Below are positions 24,073-35,671 of a stretch of DNA of 64,000 nucleotides, in pieces. Source of the DNA: Dichomitus squalens LYAD-421 SS1 (taxonomy: Eukaryota > Basidiomycota > Agaricomycetes > Polyporales > Polyporaceae); NCBI RefSeq assembly GCF_000275845.1, contig NW_006766889.1, positions 263,871 to 327,870 of the forward strand. Reading direction: 5' to 3'. Each line of letters begins with the position of its first letter. The first letter of the stretch is position 1. The position numbers and the translations under genes were made by a program. The notes below the pieces were generated by a model. That model did no database searches. It was not told where the DNA came from and was given only the letters and a program-made list of their open reading frames with translations.

Positions 24073-25969
24073 CTAAAGGAGCAGCCCTTTCGGGCCAAGT
24101 ACAATCCGATCCAGCCGGTTCACGAAAGCCATCCATAGGACAACTTGGGTGTCTTCCTCTATGATCTCCAACGCCCTGATCGGGTACGTCACCCTCGTAG
24201 ACGTTGCAGTCTGGCCAAGCACTTGCGGCTCCGGAGAGAAAAGCACGGTATCCACGTCGCGGGGTGGGAGAGCTTGCCCCGTACGGAGAGACCATATGTG
24301 TAGTAGATTGTCTCCTCCACCAGAGAACAGGAAGTCTTCCCCGGGATCCACGGTGATCCCCTATGGCGAGCAATGTGTTAATGGTGGGATGCTCTAGCGG
24401 CAGGACATTCGAACTCTCTCACAAGCTTTGACTCGATAGTGGGCGAGAATCCCCAGAACTGAAGGAGGGGGGTGTTCTTGCGAAGGAACCGCATATCGTG
24501 CGTTTCAAGCTATGTTCAGCCGTCCATGAGCTTGGATCTGGAACTCAAAATCAGGCACCATACCTCTCCCCGCATGGTCCGGATGACGAGTTCATGCCCG
24601 TGGACGATACGAAGGTAGTCAATAGCCGGCGTCATTTTCCACGCGGACGGTCGCTCCGCCATGTTCACCGCCAAGTCCGTTTTGCTCCCCGGCTCTCTGG
24701 AATCCCAGCGGTCGACAATGCCGTTCCGCATGCCCATGTACGTGATGTCCTGGGCGCGAGTGAGCGACTGACAAGTCTTGCTGTCAACGTGAGTCATTGG
24801 ATACGTTACCTTATTATGTTGGCATAGCGCGAGTACGTCACTGCTTCTCGGTAATCGGATGTAGTCGTGCTTTTCGACGTCTAGGAAGCACACGGCAGCC
24901 TTCCGTCCACCTAGAGATCTAATTTTGGACGGTACTACTGATAGGTCTGTGCTGACTTACCTATGATTACTTTGCGGTCAAGCACTTGACCACACCAAAC
25001 GTCGCTGCACACGTGTATCGGCAGCTCTCGAACGGTCAAAACTCTACGTCACACGACCGGGCATTAGAGGAAGTAGCTCGGGGTACTGAGCCTTCTCACC
25101 CTCCAGTATGATCGTTCTTGGTGAGAAGACGTGAGGGTGAGCCAAAAGACGTTGCCCTAACATTCAAGTCAGCTTCTTGCAGGCGCATCCTGAATATGCG
25201 ATGAGGACATCCCCAGCCCTGACATACACGCAAATAGGTCCTGAGCGAGAGATAGAGGTAACCTGACAATGAAGGGCAAACGGCACGGTGAGCATTCATA
25301 GTTTTTTGCGTAGACGTGCAACCATCACACCTGTGTCCGCAGGCCAAACCGGCGCTTCCCGACGTTAGGGTCATCTGTCCGCACGGAGTACAACCAGCCC
25401 CATGTGTCTCCGATGAGGATTTCTTCGTTCTCCTGCCAAGGGATAGTTAGGGATACACGAGGGAAAGGCGATGAAGGGCGGGATGTTTAGACCTTGGCGC
25501 ATAGTGCCGTTACCGGGCCGTCGAACTGCACTCTAGCTGCCCCCTCTGTCTTGGGCGTATGATTCGAGAGTTTTCCGATCTGAACATCACTATATGTACA
25601 CTGTCTTTGAGCCTGTGATGACTTTCGCGGCCGTAGCACGTACTGCATGCATCTCCTCCGGTATGTGCCGAGAGGTGATTCTTTGAGCGCGTTCAACGAA
25701 CGCCATACTGTGTTACGGGGTTCAGACGGCTCGGTGTCTTCCTCTTCGAGTCCTTGCTGCGCATGCTGTCGTTTCCGCGGCGGGCTCCCCTCTTTCTCCC
25801 TGGGCGACCGTCGTCGCCGGTTAGACGGTTGCTGCGGGTGTACGGTGGTAACATTTGCTTCTGTCCGCGACGCTGGTCTAGAAGGCGCGCCCGCCGGTCT
25901 AGACGCGAGGGGGAAGTATCGTTTTGTCTCGTCATCCCAATACAATCCAGGGAGGTCTCTTGGAGGCAT
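24073..25969 (-). CDS. DCAF4/WDR21-like WD40 protein
   Basis: Start ATG at 25969 gives MPPRDLPGLYWDDETKRYFP, matching the LPGxYxDxxxxRYF N-terminal signature of DCAF4 (WDR21), a substrate receptor of CUL4-DDB1 ubiquitin ligases. A hydrophilic basic linker follows (RRRRSPREKEGSPPRKR, possible nuclear signal). WD40-type blades then appear: RAQDITYMGMRNGIVDRWDS, AWKMTPAIDYLRIVHGHELV and GEDFLFSGGGDNLLHIWSLR with the usual WD/IW endings. The C-terminus is VLWMAFVNRLDRIVLGPKGL before a stop at 24073-24075. It is split by many short introns, so the exact blade count is unresolved. Assignment rests mainly on the N-terminal motif plus WD repeats; a different WD40 family is possible. Confidence 0.65.
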
Positions 25970-26642
25970 AGTATGTCTGATACTTGCGATTTCGCTGTCC
26001 AAGGTGTCGAACGATGACAGGTGCGGACTCGGATGACCTGTGACACAATTGTGAGTGGAAGTGTCAAGTACTAGCCAATGTAAAGTAGCGCCTGTGTAAC
26101 CATTGTAGACAATAGCCGCCCAGCGTCTCCGTTTGTCTTTTCGAGTGCGGTCTCACGCAATAATATTGCTGATTATTTTCCTCGGTCCATGTATGGTCAT
26201 TGGGAGTTACGCTGCCGTCGATGTTTCTTCACTGCATCCCTCAACCTGAAGTGAGGACATCAGAGATTGGCCGTCAAAGATGTGATAGTGGTCGAGCAAA
26301 CCGTGCATAAATTGAGTGGAGTAGATGGATCTGGCCACCAGGGAGTCGGGACGGTGGGAGCACGTCCCGCGGCTTCGGGTCCGCAGCCGCCCTTGGCTTG
26401 AGCTTATCCTCGAGACTCCGCGTCTCGCTCGCGTCCAGAGTTTTCGCTCCCCCTCTCCGTCCCCCACCCCCCTCCACCCCCCCTTCGGCATACAGCATAC
26501 AGCTCTGTCTTGGCGCAGGCTGGCTCTGCAGTTGCTACAGCATCCCTTCTATCCCCTTCAAGTCGGAACTTGGCCCGCCGCTCCTTTGCCCCATCCCACC
26601 CTAACTAACTGCGCACGAAACCCCGCGCATATTGTATCAACT
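25970..26642. promoter_or_regulatory. Intergenic bidirectional promoter region
   Basis: 673 bp separates the divergent starts of the DCAF4-like gene and the membrane-protein gene. The right part (26440-26490) has C-rich runs near the likely transcription start of the plus-strand gene. The plus frame stays open upstream of the chosen ATG, but the sequence there is low in hydrophobic order and was not included. Confidence 0.5.
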
Positions 26643-28326
26643 ATGCCCGCGAGCCCACGCTCATCGACGAGCTCGGATTCCTTCACCTCCGGCCGCAACT
26701 CCCCGTTCGACGCTTATGATTCCACCGCCGCCCTCATCCTCGTTCCGGACGTAGAGGAGACTACCCCGACTGGGGCCGCGTTCGATTTTTCGAGCGACGA
26801 TGACGAGCCAGAGGATTCGGACCTCCAGCTGGAACGTCTTCGGAATTCCCCAATCCCCCCGCTCTCCTCTATTTCTGTCTTCCTGTACCTCTTCGCGCCG
26901 TTCCTTAAGCTTGGTGCACTTATTATCCCGTCCTTGGATATACCGCTCAGGATCGCCGCACCTGCTCTCTTGCTCTTCGCGGTGCTATCGGCGTTCACGC
27001 GGCATCTGTGGTACATGCTCGCCCGCTATGTCAGGCGAGCAGACTTGGAGGAAATCGTGTTAGAGACATTCGCGCGGGGCAGAGGAAAGGAAGGACGGAG
27101 GACGGCACTTCGCCAGGTCGTGCGGCTCTCCACCCAATTATCGAGGATATCTCTCGCTGCGTTGTACCTGCGATGTATGTCATACTCAGCTCGATATCTT
27201 ATATGCGTGTCCGCTCATGTCTTATGGATCCGCAGTGTCTGTGGATATGCTCCTCACATACTTCCCGGATGTCCTCACGGTGCCCTCGAGGCTGATCACG
27301 ACTATTGTCCTCGTGGCGTTCATCGCGCCCCTGTATTCCGCCCGCTCTCTTGGTTCCAAGGGCATCATCTACGCTTCATGGGTGTCCATAACGGCCTACG
27401 CCGCGTGGTTTGCGTGTACGATTTATATGCATACCAAGCATATAGTCGAGCCTATCGCCTATTCCTCCTCGCTTGGTAAACTTTGGGATGGAATACGTGA
27501 GTGCTCCCTATCGACTGATCTCTGTCCAAGTAGCCTGACTCTCCTTCCAGCTACCTTTGCGTTTGCCTTCGCCACATCCTCCACCGTACCTCTGTACGCC
27601 TCATTGAAGGGAACCGTCGAGCCGGTGACACCGAAACCCAGACGGTCGCGATCCTTCAAGCTCCTGTCTATCTTATCCTTAACACTAGCCCTAGCGTTCA
27701 CTCTACCTCTTGTCTTCTTTGAGGCTTCTGCCCATGTGCCGGTATGTCCGTGCTCCCATTCTGTGCACGGCGGAGCGTACTGATCGTTGACCCAGCGCCA
27801 GGAACTGCCCTCCGCCGAACTGAAAGCGACCGTAGCCGTATTCGGCGCCATCGCCCTCCTCTTCTCCATCCCCTCGGTCCTCATCACCACCCCCGCTCTC
27901 CCCGTCCCTTACCCTATCCGCCGCGCCACCTCCTTACCCATCTCGAAAGTGCTCATCTACATCCTCACCCCCGCGCTCGCGCTCCTCCCCGCGCACGTCA
28001 CGCGCGTGGGCAGTGACCTTGTCCTCTTACTCGCCTTCCTCAGTACGTACGTCGTGCCCGCGCTCCTCCACATCACGATCCACTACTTCCGGCGCCCGCT
28101 GGCGATCGTCGTTCCTCCCGCGACGCCGTCGCCCGCGCGTGTCCCGTCGGCCGAGTCGGGCAGCGACTCGCGCCACGATGAGCTCCTGCAGCGGAAGGAG
28201 CGCACGCTGCAGCGGCGGAGGCTTGGGCGGCGGCTCGTGTGGGACTTCGGTGTGTGGGTCCTCCTCGTCCCTGTGGGCGGGGGAGGGTTCGTCTGGGCGA
28301 TCGGGAGGATGCTGGACAAGTGGTAG
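26643..28326 (+). CDS. Multi-pass membrane protein, transporter-like
   Basis: Start MPASPRSSTSSDSFTSGRNS at 26643, stop TAG at 28324-28326 after GRMLDKW. The first about 70 residues are cytosolic-type, Ser-rich then acidic (SSDDDEPEDSD). About ten hydrophobic segments follow, including SVFLYLFAPFLKLGALIIPS, LITTIVLVAFIAPLY, IYASWVSITAYAAWFACTIY, FAFAFATSSTVPLYASL, LLSILSLTLALAFTLPLVFF, VAVFGAIALLFSIPSVLI and DFGVWVLLVPVGGGGFVWAI. The stretch FAFAFATSSTVPLYASLKG recalls the AAAP/SLC38 amino-acid transporter pattern in which a membrane span is followed by PxYxxL, but the match is weak. Introns are short and in phase. Localisation and substrate are unknown; I would call it an integral membrane protein of the transporter type. 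Confidence 0.6.
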
Positions 28327-28817
28327 TACGCGCGGTAGACTGTTAAGTGAGATAGACGATTTTCTCTCTGGCGCGCGGGTCGGGACGGAGGGTCGATCGG
28401 GTCGTCTCTTGTTGTTGTAGTCTTGACGGACATTTTGGCACCATCACTATTACTTACTTGTGTTGCTTTGTACTTGTACTACCAGGTCTACGTGAGCCCA
28501 TCGAGAGGCAACTTCCGAACCAAGAAACAACTCAGAGGGACGTTCGGGCGGACTTGCCATCCTTGGAGGAGTGGATTGCCGGAAGGGTGCGGTGGCTGTC
28601 CACACGTTCCGACACCCCTTCGCACACACACCTTCTACGTCGACAGCTGTGAAGAGATGCGAAGGCCCGCGATAATGAAACAGTCTGACTGGGAGCAAAT
28701 CAAGACAGGCTAATACCCTTCACACAAAAACGACCCGCCAGCTCACATCTCAAGACTTGCTCTGCCTGACCTCTGTCTCATCCGCTGCAGAACACACAGA
28801 GCGCACTCCGAAGCCCC
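28327..28817. other. Intergenic, promoter of homeodomain-like gene 2
   Basis: About 490 bp. A short open frame at 28423-28713 encodes a hydrophobic start (LAPSLLLTCVALYLYYQVYV) but has no ATG, so it is not called. Nothing else is seen. Confidence 0.45.
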
Positions 28818-30520
28818 ATGGACGACTCTGAGCAGCTAGGACGTACTCGTTCCGCGACAAACTTTCGCATCTGGTCGGCTTCGGTATCTTCCTCGTCTCA
28901 CGCTCCGGTGCCCCGTCCGAATAGGGCGGTCGCCAACGCAGATCAAGTAGCCCTCCTCAAGAAATATGTCGCGCGCACCGGCATGGACGGTACGAAGGAG
29001 CACTTGCTCGCGGAGATCGCTCTAGAGACAGGACTGTGCGTTCAGACACCGCCATCGTCTGAGAAACACTGACTGGACACGAGTCCACAGGGACGCCAAA
29101 TGGGTGCGCCAATGGGTCCTGAGACAGTTGCGCAAGGACAAAGGCAGGTCGAAGGGGAAAGGCAGGCGGTCCACCCCCTCGAGCAGCGGTCCGGCACGCG
29201 AAGTGCCCTCTGAGGCGTCCCGAAGCCCATCTGAGGCACCGGAGGATCCGTCGACCACGACTCCGCCGCAGAAGATCTTTGCTGCTCCGGTTTCTGCACC
29301 TGCCAGAGCTACTACTGGACCGGGGCTGACTCTTGGTGTTCTGGAACCTGGTCCGAAGACTCGCCAGAACAGTGGCAACTCGATGGCTAGCTCTACTATG
29401 GCGACTGTCGGCACCACTTCTCCTGTGATTGCCTACGAGCTTGAGGGGATTCCCCTGATGTATCAATACTACTCAGACGTTGCTCCTGCATCCCTTCCGG
29501 TCTCTCATGGGCTTTCGACTTCCATTCCAGCACATGAACCTGCCCCCGGCACCCTCACCGCCCCTTTTTCTTCAGAGACAAACTACCAGCACGCTACTAC
29601 CGATACCTCCACGCCCGTGTTGCAAGCCAACGCCGCGCAATGGCACGCATTCACCAACACCTATCCCCAAACACTCCGTCAAGCTGAGCTTCTCGCGCAG
29701 GCGGCATATAGCGCACCCGCGCCCGGCCCTTCTGGCCTGAGCGCCCCACACTTGTCCCCGGCCACCCCCTCTCTGTCCTCTTCCAGAAATGCCGAAGCCA
29801 CGTTTCAACAAGCTGCACCCGGTGGTCTCAGTCCTGGCAGTGCCTACCTGTACCGAATCTTTAATGAGAACGTGGCGTCTCCTCTGATCCTGGCTGTACC
29901 TTCCGAGGCGCACGCGTCCGACGTTGGGGAATACATGGAAGGGCTCACTAGACCGTACGCCGCGCCGGCTGGGCTGGAGGCTACTCTCTCTGTGGCGACC
30001 CTGCCTTCACCACTCGTGTCTATGCTTGCGCCTGTCACCTTCCCTGCCTATCCCGTAGCCTACCAGTTGCCCTATTCTGCTCTAGTCGACATGACGAAGG
30101 GCGTTCGCATTCGGGGGACAGCCACTGAGGGGGACCCGGGACTGTCCGCTTGTACTCGGACCGACGTGCTGAACGCGGTCACGGTGAACTCAGGTATGTA
30201 CTGTCGCGTGTCGCTGTGTCTCCAGACGTGCAACCAACCAACGAGCTATAGCACAAGACATCAGCGAGATCTTAGGCCTGAACTTCACCTACGGTAGTGC
30301 GTCTGCAACAGCCGGCAACGTCCTGGAGATCCTTCGCGCAACTCCGGTGGGTGCGATCCATGAGGAAGAGGAGGAGACGGAAGACGAAGAGGAAGTCGTC
30401 ACGCCAGGTGAAGTGTCTGACTTCACGCCGTCGTTGTTGCAGCATGATAAGGGGAAGGAGAAGTCGACGGACGCGCGGGTCGCGATCGTGGAAGCGCCGA
30501 GCGAAGTCGGAACGCCGTGA
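28818..30520 (+). CDS. Divergent homeodomain-like protein 2
   Basis: Three exons (28818-29035, 29091-30193, 30252-30520) sum to exactly 529 codons plus stop. Residues about 40-95 resemble a homeodomain: ADQVALLKKYVARTGMDGTK (helix 1), HLLAEIALETGL (helix 2) and DAKWVRQWVLRQLRKDKGR (helix 3). Trp48 is kept, Phe49 is Val, and Asn51 is Arg followed by Gln, the same change as in the 8658-9871 protein. Both genes have a phase-2 intron cutting the Leu codon just before helix 3 (CT|G), strong evidence of common descent. A basic patch (RSKGKGRRS) follows the helix, then about 400 Ser/Pro/Ala-rich residues. The last exon ends in an acidic run (HEEEEETEDEEEVV) that could be an activation region. Probably a nuclear transcription regulator, function unknown. 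Confidence 0.6.
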
Positions 30521-30694
30521 ATTGTCACGAACGGATACGATAGAAGGCATACAGTGTCTGGTTTCGAGCGAACGCGTAGGCGGAAAGGAGAACAAATGTC
30601 CGAAACGTACTATGTCTGTGTGTCTCCAATACGGCCGATGGCTATTAATATGCATGTAACTAATCTCATCGCAGTCGAATCATGGTCATCCATT

Positions 30695-33666
30695 TCATGC
30701 AGCGCGCAGCGATTGGAGCGACGGAGGCACGAGCTCCGCCGGGAGGGCCTGCGCAACCTGGCGGGTGTTTCTCAGCTCCAGCTCAGACGAGTAAGACAGC
30801 AATGCAGACACACCTTGCGCATCATCTCCTCGCCGCCGACCTCCCATCCGCTCTCGGCTACGGGGAGCATGCTAGATGTCACCAACCGCGTCGTGAGGTT
30901 GCCAAGCCCGTAGCGATCGCCTGCGTGCTTCCGCCACTGGAGCAAGTCGCGCAGGAGCTTGTACTGTCGTGCGAGGACACGCCTGCGGGCAGGGATCGCT
31001 TGTGGGTCGAAGCGAGGCTGGTTCAGCTCAATAAAGGGCGCGAGGGTCGTCTCGATCTCTGTGATCGCGGTGTTGAAGACGGTGTAGACGGACTTCAGGA
31101 GCAGCTGCAATCGCAAGGGCCATACAGGGCTGAGTGCTACTATCACTGTAGGTCAAGGCAACGACTCACCTCGAACTTCTGGTTCTGCTTGTCTACCGAG
31201 ACCTCTATCTCTTCCGACAGGTCTATTAGGCGCCTGATATCCTTCGCCGAGTATGGATCGAGCCCTCCGCTCTCTATGATACGGCAGACCCGCGGGATGA
31301 GGGCTGTTGTGATCATGGCCGAGACAAGGTCGCCGTCGGGGCCCAGCTCGGGCTCGTCGTCTTCGTCGTCCTCAGACGGGCGCGAGTACTTGTACAGGGA
31401 CCCGTACCAGTGGAACGAATCGAGGCTTCTTGGACGCTGTTCAGGGCTCGTGAGAATCCTCCTCCCAGCTTCAATCGTTAGGCGCATACACGCACCTCCA
31501 GCGGGTTCCACCCGAGGATCTCCAGCCGCACCCAGAACTCCCAGGCGCCCACCATCCCGAGCCCGCCCCACGCTCCGGTGTAGATGTCCCCGAACTTTGT
31601 CCTCCACTCCCCGAACCACTTGCCCAAGCCGGCGTTCGGGTCCTTGAACTCCTCCGCCTTCACGTCCGCCATGATCTCCTTGGCATCCGCTAGCAGCTGC
31701 CCCATTGCGATACGGTAATCTTCCGCGTCCGCAGGAGGGAGGGACGCGTCCGTCGAGTAGCCCTCCTGCTCCTCCTGCGCGCGCTGCTGGTTCGTGGCTC
31801 GACGAAGGACGCGCCGAGACGCGCGGGCGGAGGCGCGGTTCGCGCGAGCCGCGGGAGAGTTGACGGAGGGGACGGCGCGGCCTAGCTCGTCGAGTTCGTC
31901 GGTGGGAGGGCGCTGGAGTGAGGGCGGAGTACCGAAGAAGAGGGCGAGGTCGTCGGCGTCTTCGGCGCGCCGCCTTTGGGCGATCATGTCGGCGCGCTCT
32001 TTGATGAGCGAGATGTGGTCGTTCTCGAGCTTCTCTAAAGGGGGGAACTGGGTTCCGGAAGGGTTGTCAGTGTCGTTTGGGTGATGAGTGGAAAGAGGAA
32101 TACCTTCTCGTCGAGGAACGTTGCTACGCTCTCGATCCAGTCCCGGAAGGCGGAGAACCAGCTGCGTTTCTCCTCTGCTTTCGCGATCATCTCGCGCATC
32201 TCTTTCTCTCGCTGTTCGAGAATGCGTTGCTCTTCGCCAAGTTTGGTTAGGGAGGTAGAATGTTGTGCGTGCGACGTTGTCAGTTCGCTCATGCTCTGTG
32301 TTAGTCGGGCGATGGCAGCGCCCATAGTGGGTATTGGAGTAACAGGAGGTACTACGGATGACAGTCAGGATTGACTTTGTGGAGGTTACACGTGAAATCA
32401 ACGTACTTGGTGCAGGTTTGTACACTGGTTTCGCGACTGGTTCTATTGCCTGTGCGCGCAGCCCACCACGCCGGAGCTGTTCTTGCTCCCATTCTTTGGT
32501 CTCTTCATCTTCATCCTCCCTATGTGGAGTGGTTGGAATCGCACTGACGATACCAAGCAGAAGAGCAACTCACGCATCCACAATCATCTCGTTCATTTCT
32601 TCTCGGCGCTTCTGTGCTTCTTTCTTCCTTGACTTTTTTCCTAGAGCGATGCGTTCTTTTGCGCTGGTGTACTCGGCGAATTCTGGAAGTGGGACATTCT
32701 AAGCCAGTGACTTCTGGATCAGACGCTGTGCAGTACATACCATCGTCAGCGTCGCCAAGCTCGTCTTCTTCCCTCACCAGCCTGCTCTCTGGGTGCGGTC
32801 CTTGTGAGAAATCATCCCGTTTGGAAAGCGAGAGGGAGATGTAGTCATCGCCGCCCTTGTTGGCGCGCAGACGTTCACGCTTCTGCTTCGCTGCAAGGAT
32901 GGACGAAGCAGAAGGAATAGCTGTCTCGGCTGTATCGTCCGGGATGGCACTCAGAGCTGAGAGGTGCGCAAACGAGTCCACATCCATGGAGACATCCGCA
33001 TCATACGCATCGGTGGGTAGAGCAGGACGAGCAGTAGGAGTGCTCGCCTTGAGCTGGGACAGATATGCCGCGTCATAGGTAGGTCCAGTGGGATGTCGCG
33101 GAATCTCAAGCTCAGGCAGTGCAGTTCTGGAAACGTAGTCAGTACTTGTAGTCCAGTTGAGACGTAAAGATGTTGTTCCCGGGCTTCCATATACACGGGA
33201 ACTGCCATCATATGGCCCCAAAAAGCATGTATTTTCATTGGGATGATAGTGAGGAGTACAGTGTATATGGAAGCTCGAGCACAAAGATTCACTAGCCGCT
33301 CGCCATGGGAAAAATTCGCGTACCCTACACCCTTCGACAACATCAGATTCTTGCTTAATGCTCCCTTCTTGACTTTGAATGTCTCGCCGCCCTCCTGTAC
33401 ATACAAGCACCTGTCAGAAGTTACCGGTAGATAGCATGTTGACGTCTCACCTCTTCTTCCCCACCGAAGCTTAGAGCGGTCTTTGGCTTTGCACGCGTTT
33501 TGGACCTCTTCTTCAACTTGGCAGCAATAGATGTCACTGACTCTTCTACCTCCTCCTCAGCCTTCCCTCCATTGGCAGATGCTGCATCCGGATCCGGTGT
33601 GGATACGCGCGCTCGTTGCGCATGTTTGGACTTAGTTCGCTTGAAGACAACGGTAGGTTCGGCCAT
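30695..33666 (-). CDS. GCFC-domain protein (PAXBP1/ILP1-like)
   Basis: Start ATG at 33666 (MAEPTVVFKRTKSKHAQRAR), stop TGA at 30695-30697 after PPSLQSLRAA. GCFC-family proteins (animal PAXBP1/GCFC1, plant ILP1) are nuclear and associate with spliceosome disassembly or chromatin factors. The N-terminal half is disordered, with KKRSKTRAKPKTALSFGGEE and YDAAYLSQLKAST, then SILAAKQKRERLRANKGGDD, all typical of this family. A coiled-coil region (RLTQSMSELTTSHAQHSTSL, EEQRILEQREKEMREM) precedes the GCFC domain, marked by KWFGEWRTKFGDIYTGAWGG and WEFWVRLEILGWNPLEV. Helical repeats continue to the end (DLVSAMITTALIPRVCRIIE, YKLLRDLLQWRKHAGDRYGL). The gene has many short introns; the last exon begins LELRNTRQVAQ. 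A good family match by the EW...YxGAWGGL...EFWxRLExxGW pattern. Confidence 0.8.
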
Positions 33667-33874
33667 TTCCCTGATGGGATCTAGAAACACGAGCAACAGA
33701 TCGTCCGGTCTTACAATGTACAACAAGCAAAGTCAGACGATCGACGGAGACAGGTCGTGGACGAGAGTTGAGTAGAGCCAGCTCGGGCGCGCCAGAGGCG
33801 CCACATCACGTGAATGAACAAAAGGCCTGGAAAGTCAATAGATTCCCACGCCCGGACTTTGCCTATTAACCGCG
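33667..33874. promoter_or_regulatory. Bidirectional promoter, GCFC / Rad60-like
   Basis: 208 bp between the divergent ATGs, the tightest head-to-head pair in the window. It must hold both promoters. No TATA box is evident. Confidence 0.6.
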
Positions 33875-35671
33875 ATGTCCTCGACGCGTCCGACTCCCAA
33901 GCCACGACCGCGTCCCCGCGCACGCGCGCCAGCCACCGTCCTCAACACCGACATCGCTTCCTCCTCGTCCCCGGGTCCATCATCCGCTAGTACCTCCACT
34001 CAACAACCGCCCACGCTCAGCATCGAGGACGAGGATGCGCTGTTCCTGCGGAACCAGACCCGCGATGCCCGAGCTTGGAAGGAGCTGAGCAAGATAACGG
34101 AAGGTGCGTCAATCGCGTATCTCGATCCGAACACGCGTGACATTTCCTCGGTCCCTACGCATCGTAGAGAAGAAGACAATTCAAAAGCGTAAGTCTGGAA
34201 GTTCAGAGGGCTCTGACATCGAGGGCGGCTCTTCTCCACGACCCCGTGCTCGTAAGAAGAAGCAACCTCAAAGGAAGAATGACATACTACCGGACTGGAC
34301 AAGGAAGAAACCTAACGAGATAGTGTAAGTCGACTTTCTTGGTCATTCGTCTCGTTTTCTGGCGAGTATAGACGCATATATGCGCACGGCGCATATGCAC
34401 GCTCTCCCAGAACCACAATAGACGCCTATATCATGCGGGTATACTGACGCATGCTTTCAGTATATCCTTGGACTCGGATGATGACATCGTGCCCACCCGT
34501 CTACAAAAGAGGACTATTGCAAATAATAACGAGGAGTCAACTCTGTTAGCGGAACCTCGAAGCCGTTCCATCACACCTCCGCCAATGTTAACGCAGTTTG
34601 CTATCCAACGAGCAAAAGCGGCGGTGCAGTGCGTGTTTCGATATTCTCATGTTTTGCGCAGACGTACTCAGCTCTATCTAGACAATTAGTTGGCGTGCAA
34701 CCACGAGCACCTTCGCCCACGGAGTTCGCCGACGAATCAACGGACAACATTGTTTTGGCTCCAGAACTTGCGTCTATCGCTCAGCGAGTCCAAGTGGAAG
34801 CCAAAATGCGTGCAGGATCGTCCGCGGCAGAGTCTGGCGGCCCCGAGAAAGTCCAAATCAAGGTTCAGTGGACTCCCCATCCGCTGGATCCCAACGGTAA
34901 AGCAGAGGCTTGGGGTATTGAGCAGAAGAGGGTGCGTTTAGCCACTCCTACATATGTTTGTTCGCAGCTCATTTCCCTTTCCCTATCAAGCACGACGACT
35001 TCTATCGCCTTTTTGATGAGGTTGCCGACCTCGCAAGTATCCGAGCCGAGAATCTTGTCATCTCTTACGACGGAAAGCGGGTGTTTCCGTCCTCAACACC
35101 ACATAGCATCAAGATCTGGGCGACAGCGACGTTCGGTATGTCTCTTCGCCTCCTCAGATTCGTCTACATCTCAATGGCCTACTCCTCAGAGGCATACGAC
35201 AAGGTCACACACCGGTACCTCCAGGAGAACAAGCGCGCCCGTTCCGTGTCTGTTCCCCCAGGACACGACGACCCGAACCAGACCACCTCCCGTGCTCGTT
35301 GCCCGTCCGTCACCATCATGGAATCTGAGCTTGAGGCCAACGAATCGCCTTCGCCTCCATCGCAGGAACACGAGGACGGATCTGAGACGTTCAAGCTCAC
35401 CGTGCGCTCGGGAAGGACTGACAAGGATATCATACTCACTGTCCGCCCCACCACGAAGTGCGGTGCCATCGTCCGTGCATTCCTCAAGAAGGCTGGGCTC
35501 GAGGCTGAATATCCTGCTGGGGGCGCCCCCGCGAAGGGTCGCGGCCGCGGGAAAGCGGCGGCACCGAAGGTTCCCGCGTTGAGCGTTGACGGAGACAGAA
35601 TGGACCCGGAGACTGAGATTGGGGAGGCTGATCTCGAGGATGGTGATTTGGTTGAGATAGTCGGGCTTTGA
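33875..35671 (+). CDS. Rad60/NIP45-type protein with two SUMO-like domains
   Basis: Start MSSTRPTPKPRPRPRARAP at 33875, stop TGA at 35669-35671 after EDGDLVEIVGL. Rad60/Esc2/NIP45 proteins carry tandem SUMO-like domains and act with the SUMO machinery and Smc5/6 in DNA repair. The N-terminus is basic and disordered, followed by RKSGSSEGSDIEGGSS and DSDDDIVPT, acidic Ser motifs that resemble SUMO-interacting or CK2-type sites. SUMO-like domain 1 runs from about EKVQIKVQWTPHPLD to RLFDEVADLASIRAENLVIS and YDGKRVFPSSTPHSI. Domain 2 is the C-terminus: FKLTVRSGRTDKDIILTVRP, VRAFLKKAGLEAEYPAGG, LSVDGDRMDPETEIGEADLE. It lacks a diglycine end, as expected for a SUMO-like domain rather than SUMO. A GRGRGK insert interrupts domain 2. 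Introns are short and in phase where checked. Confidence 0.75.

Noticed and set aside
28423..28713. Hydrophobic short frame LAPSLLLTCVALYLYYQ
   Set aside because: No ATG; lies in the 3' flank of the membrane-protein gene and is probably untranslated.
8658..30520. Mating-type A (HD1/HD2) locus
   Set aside because: The two homeodomain-like genes are not a divergent pair, lie 19 kb apart, have atypical recognition helices, and no mitochondrial intermediate peptidase gene is nearby.
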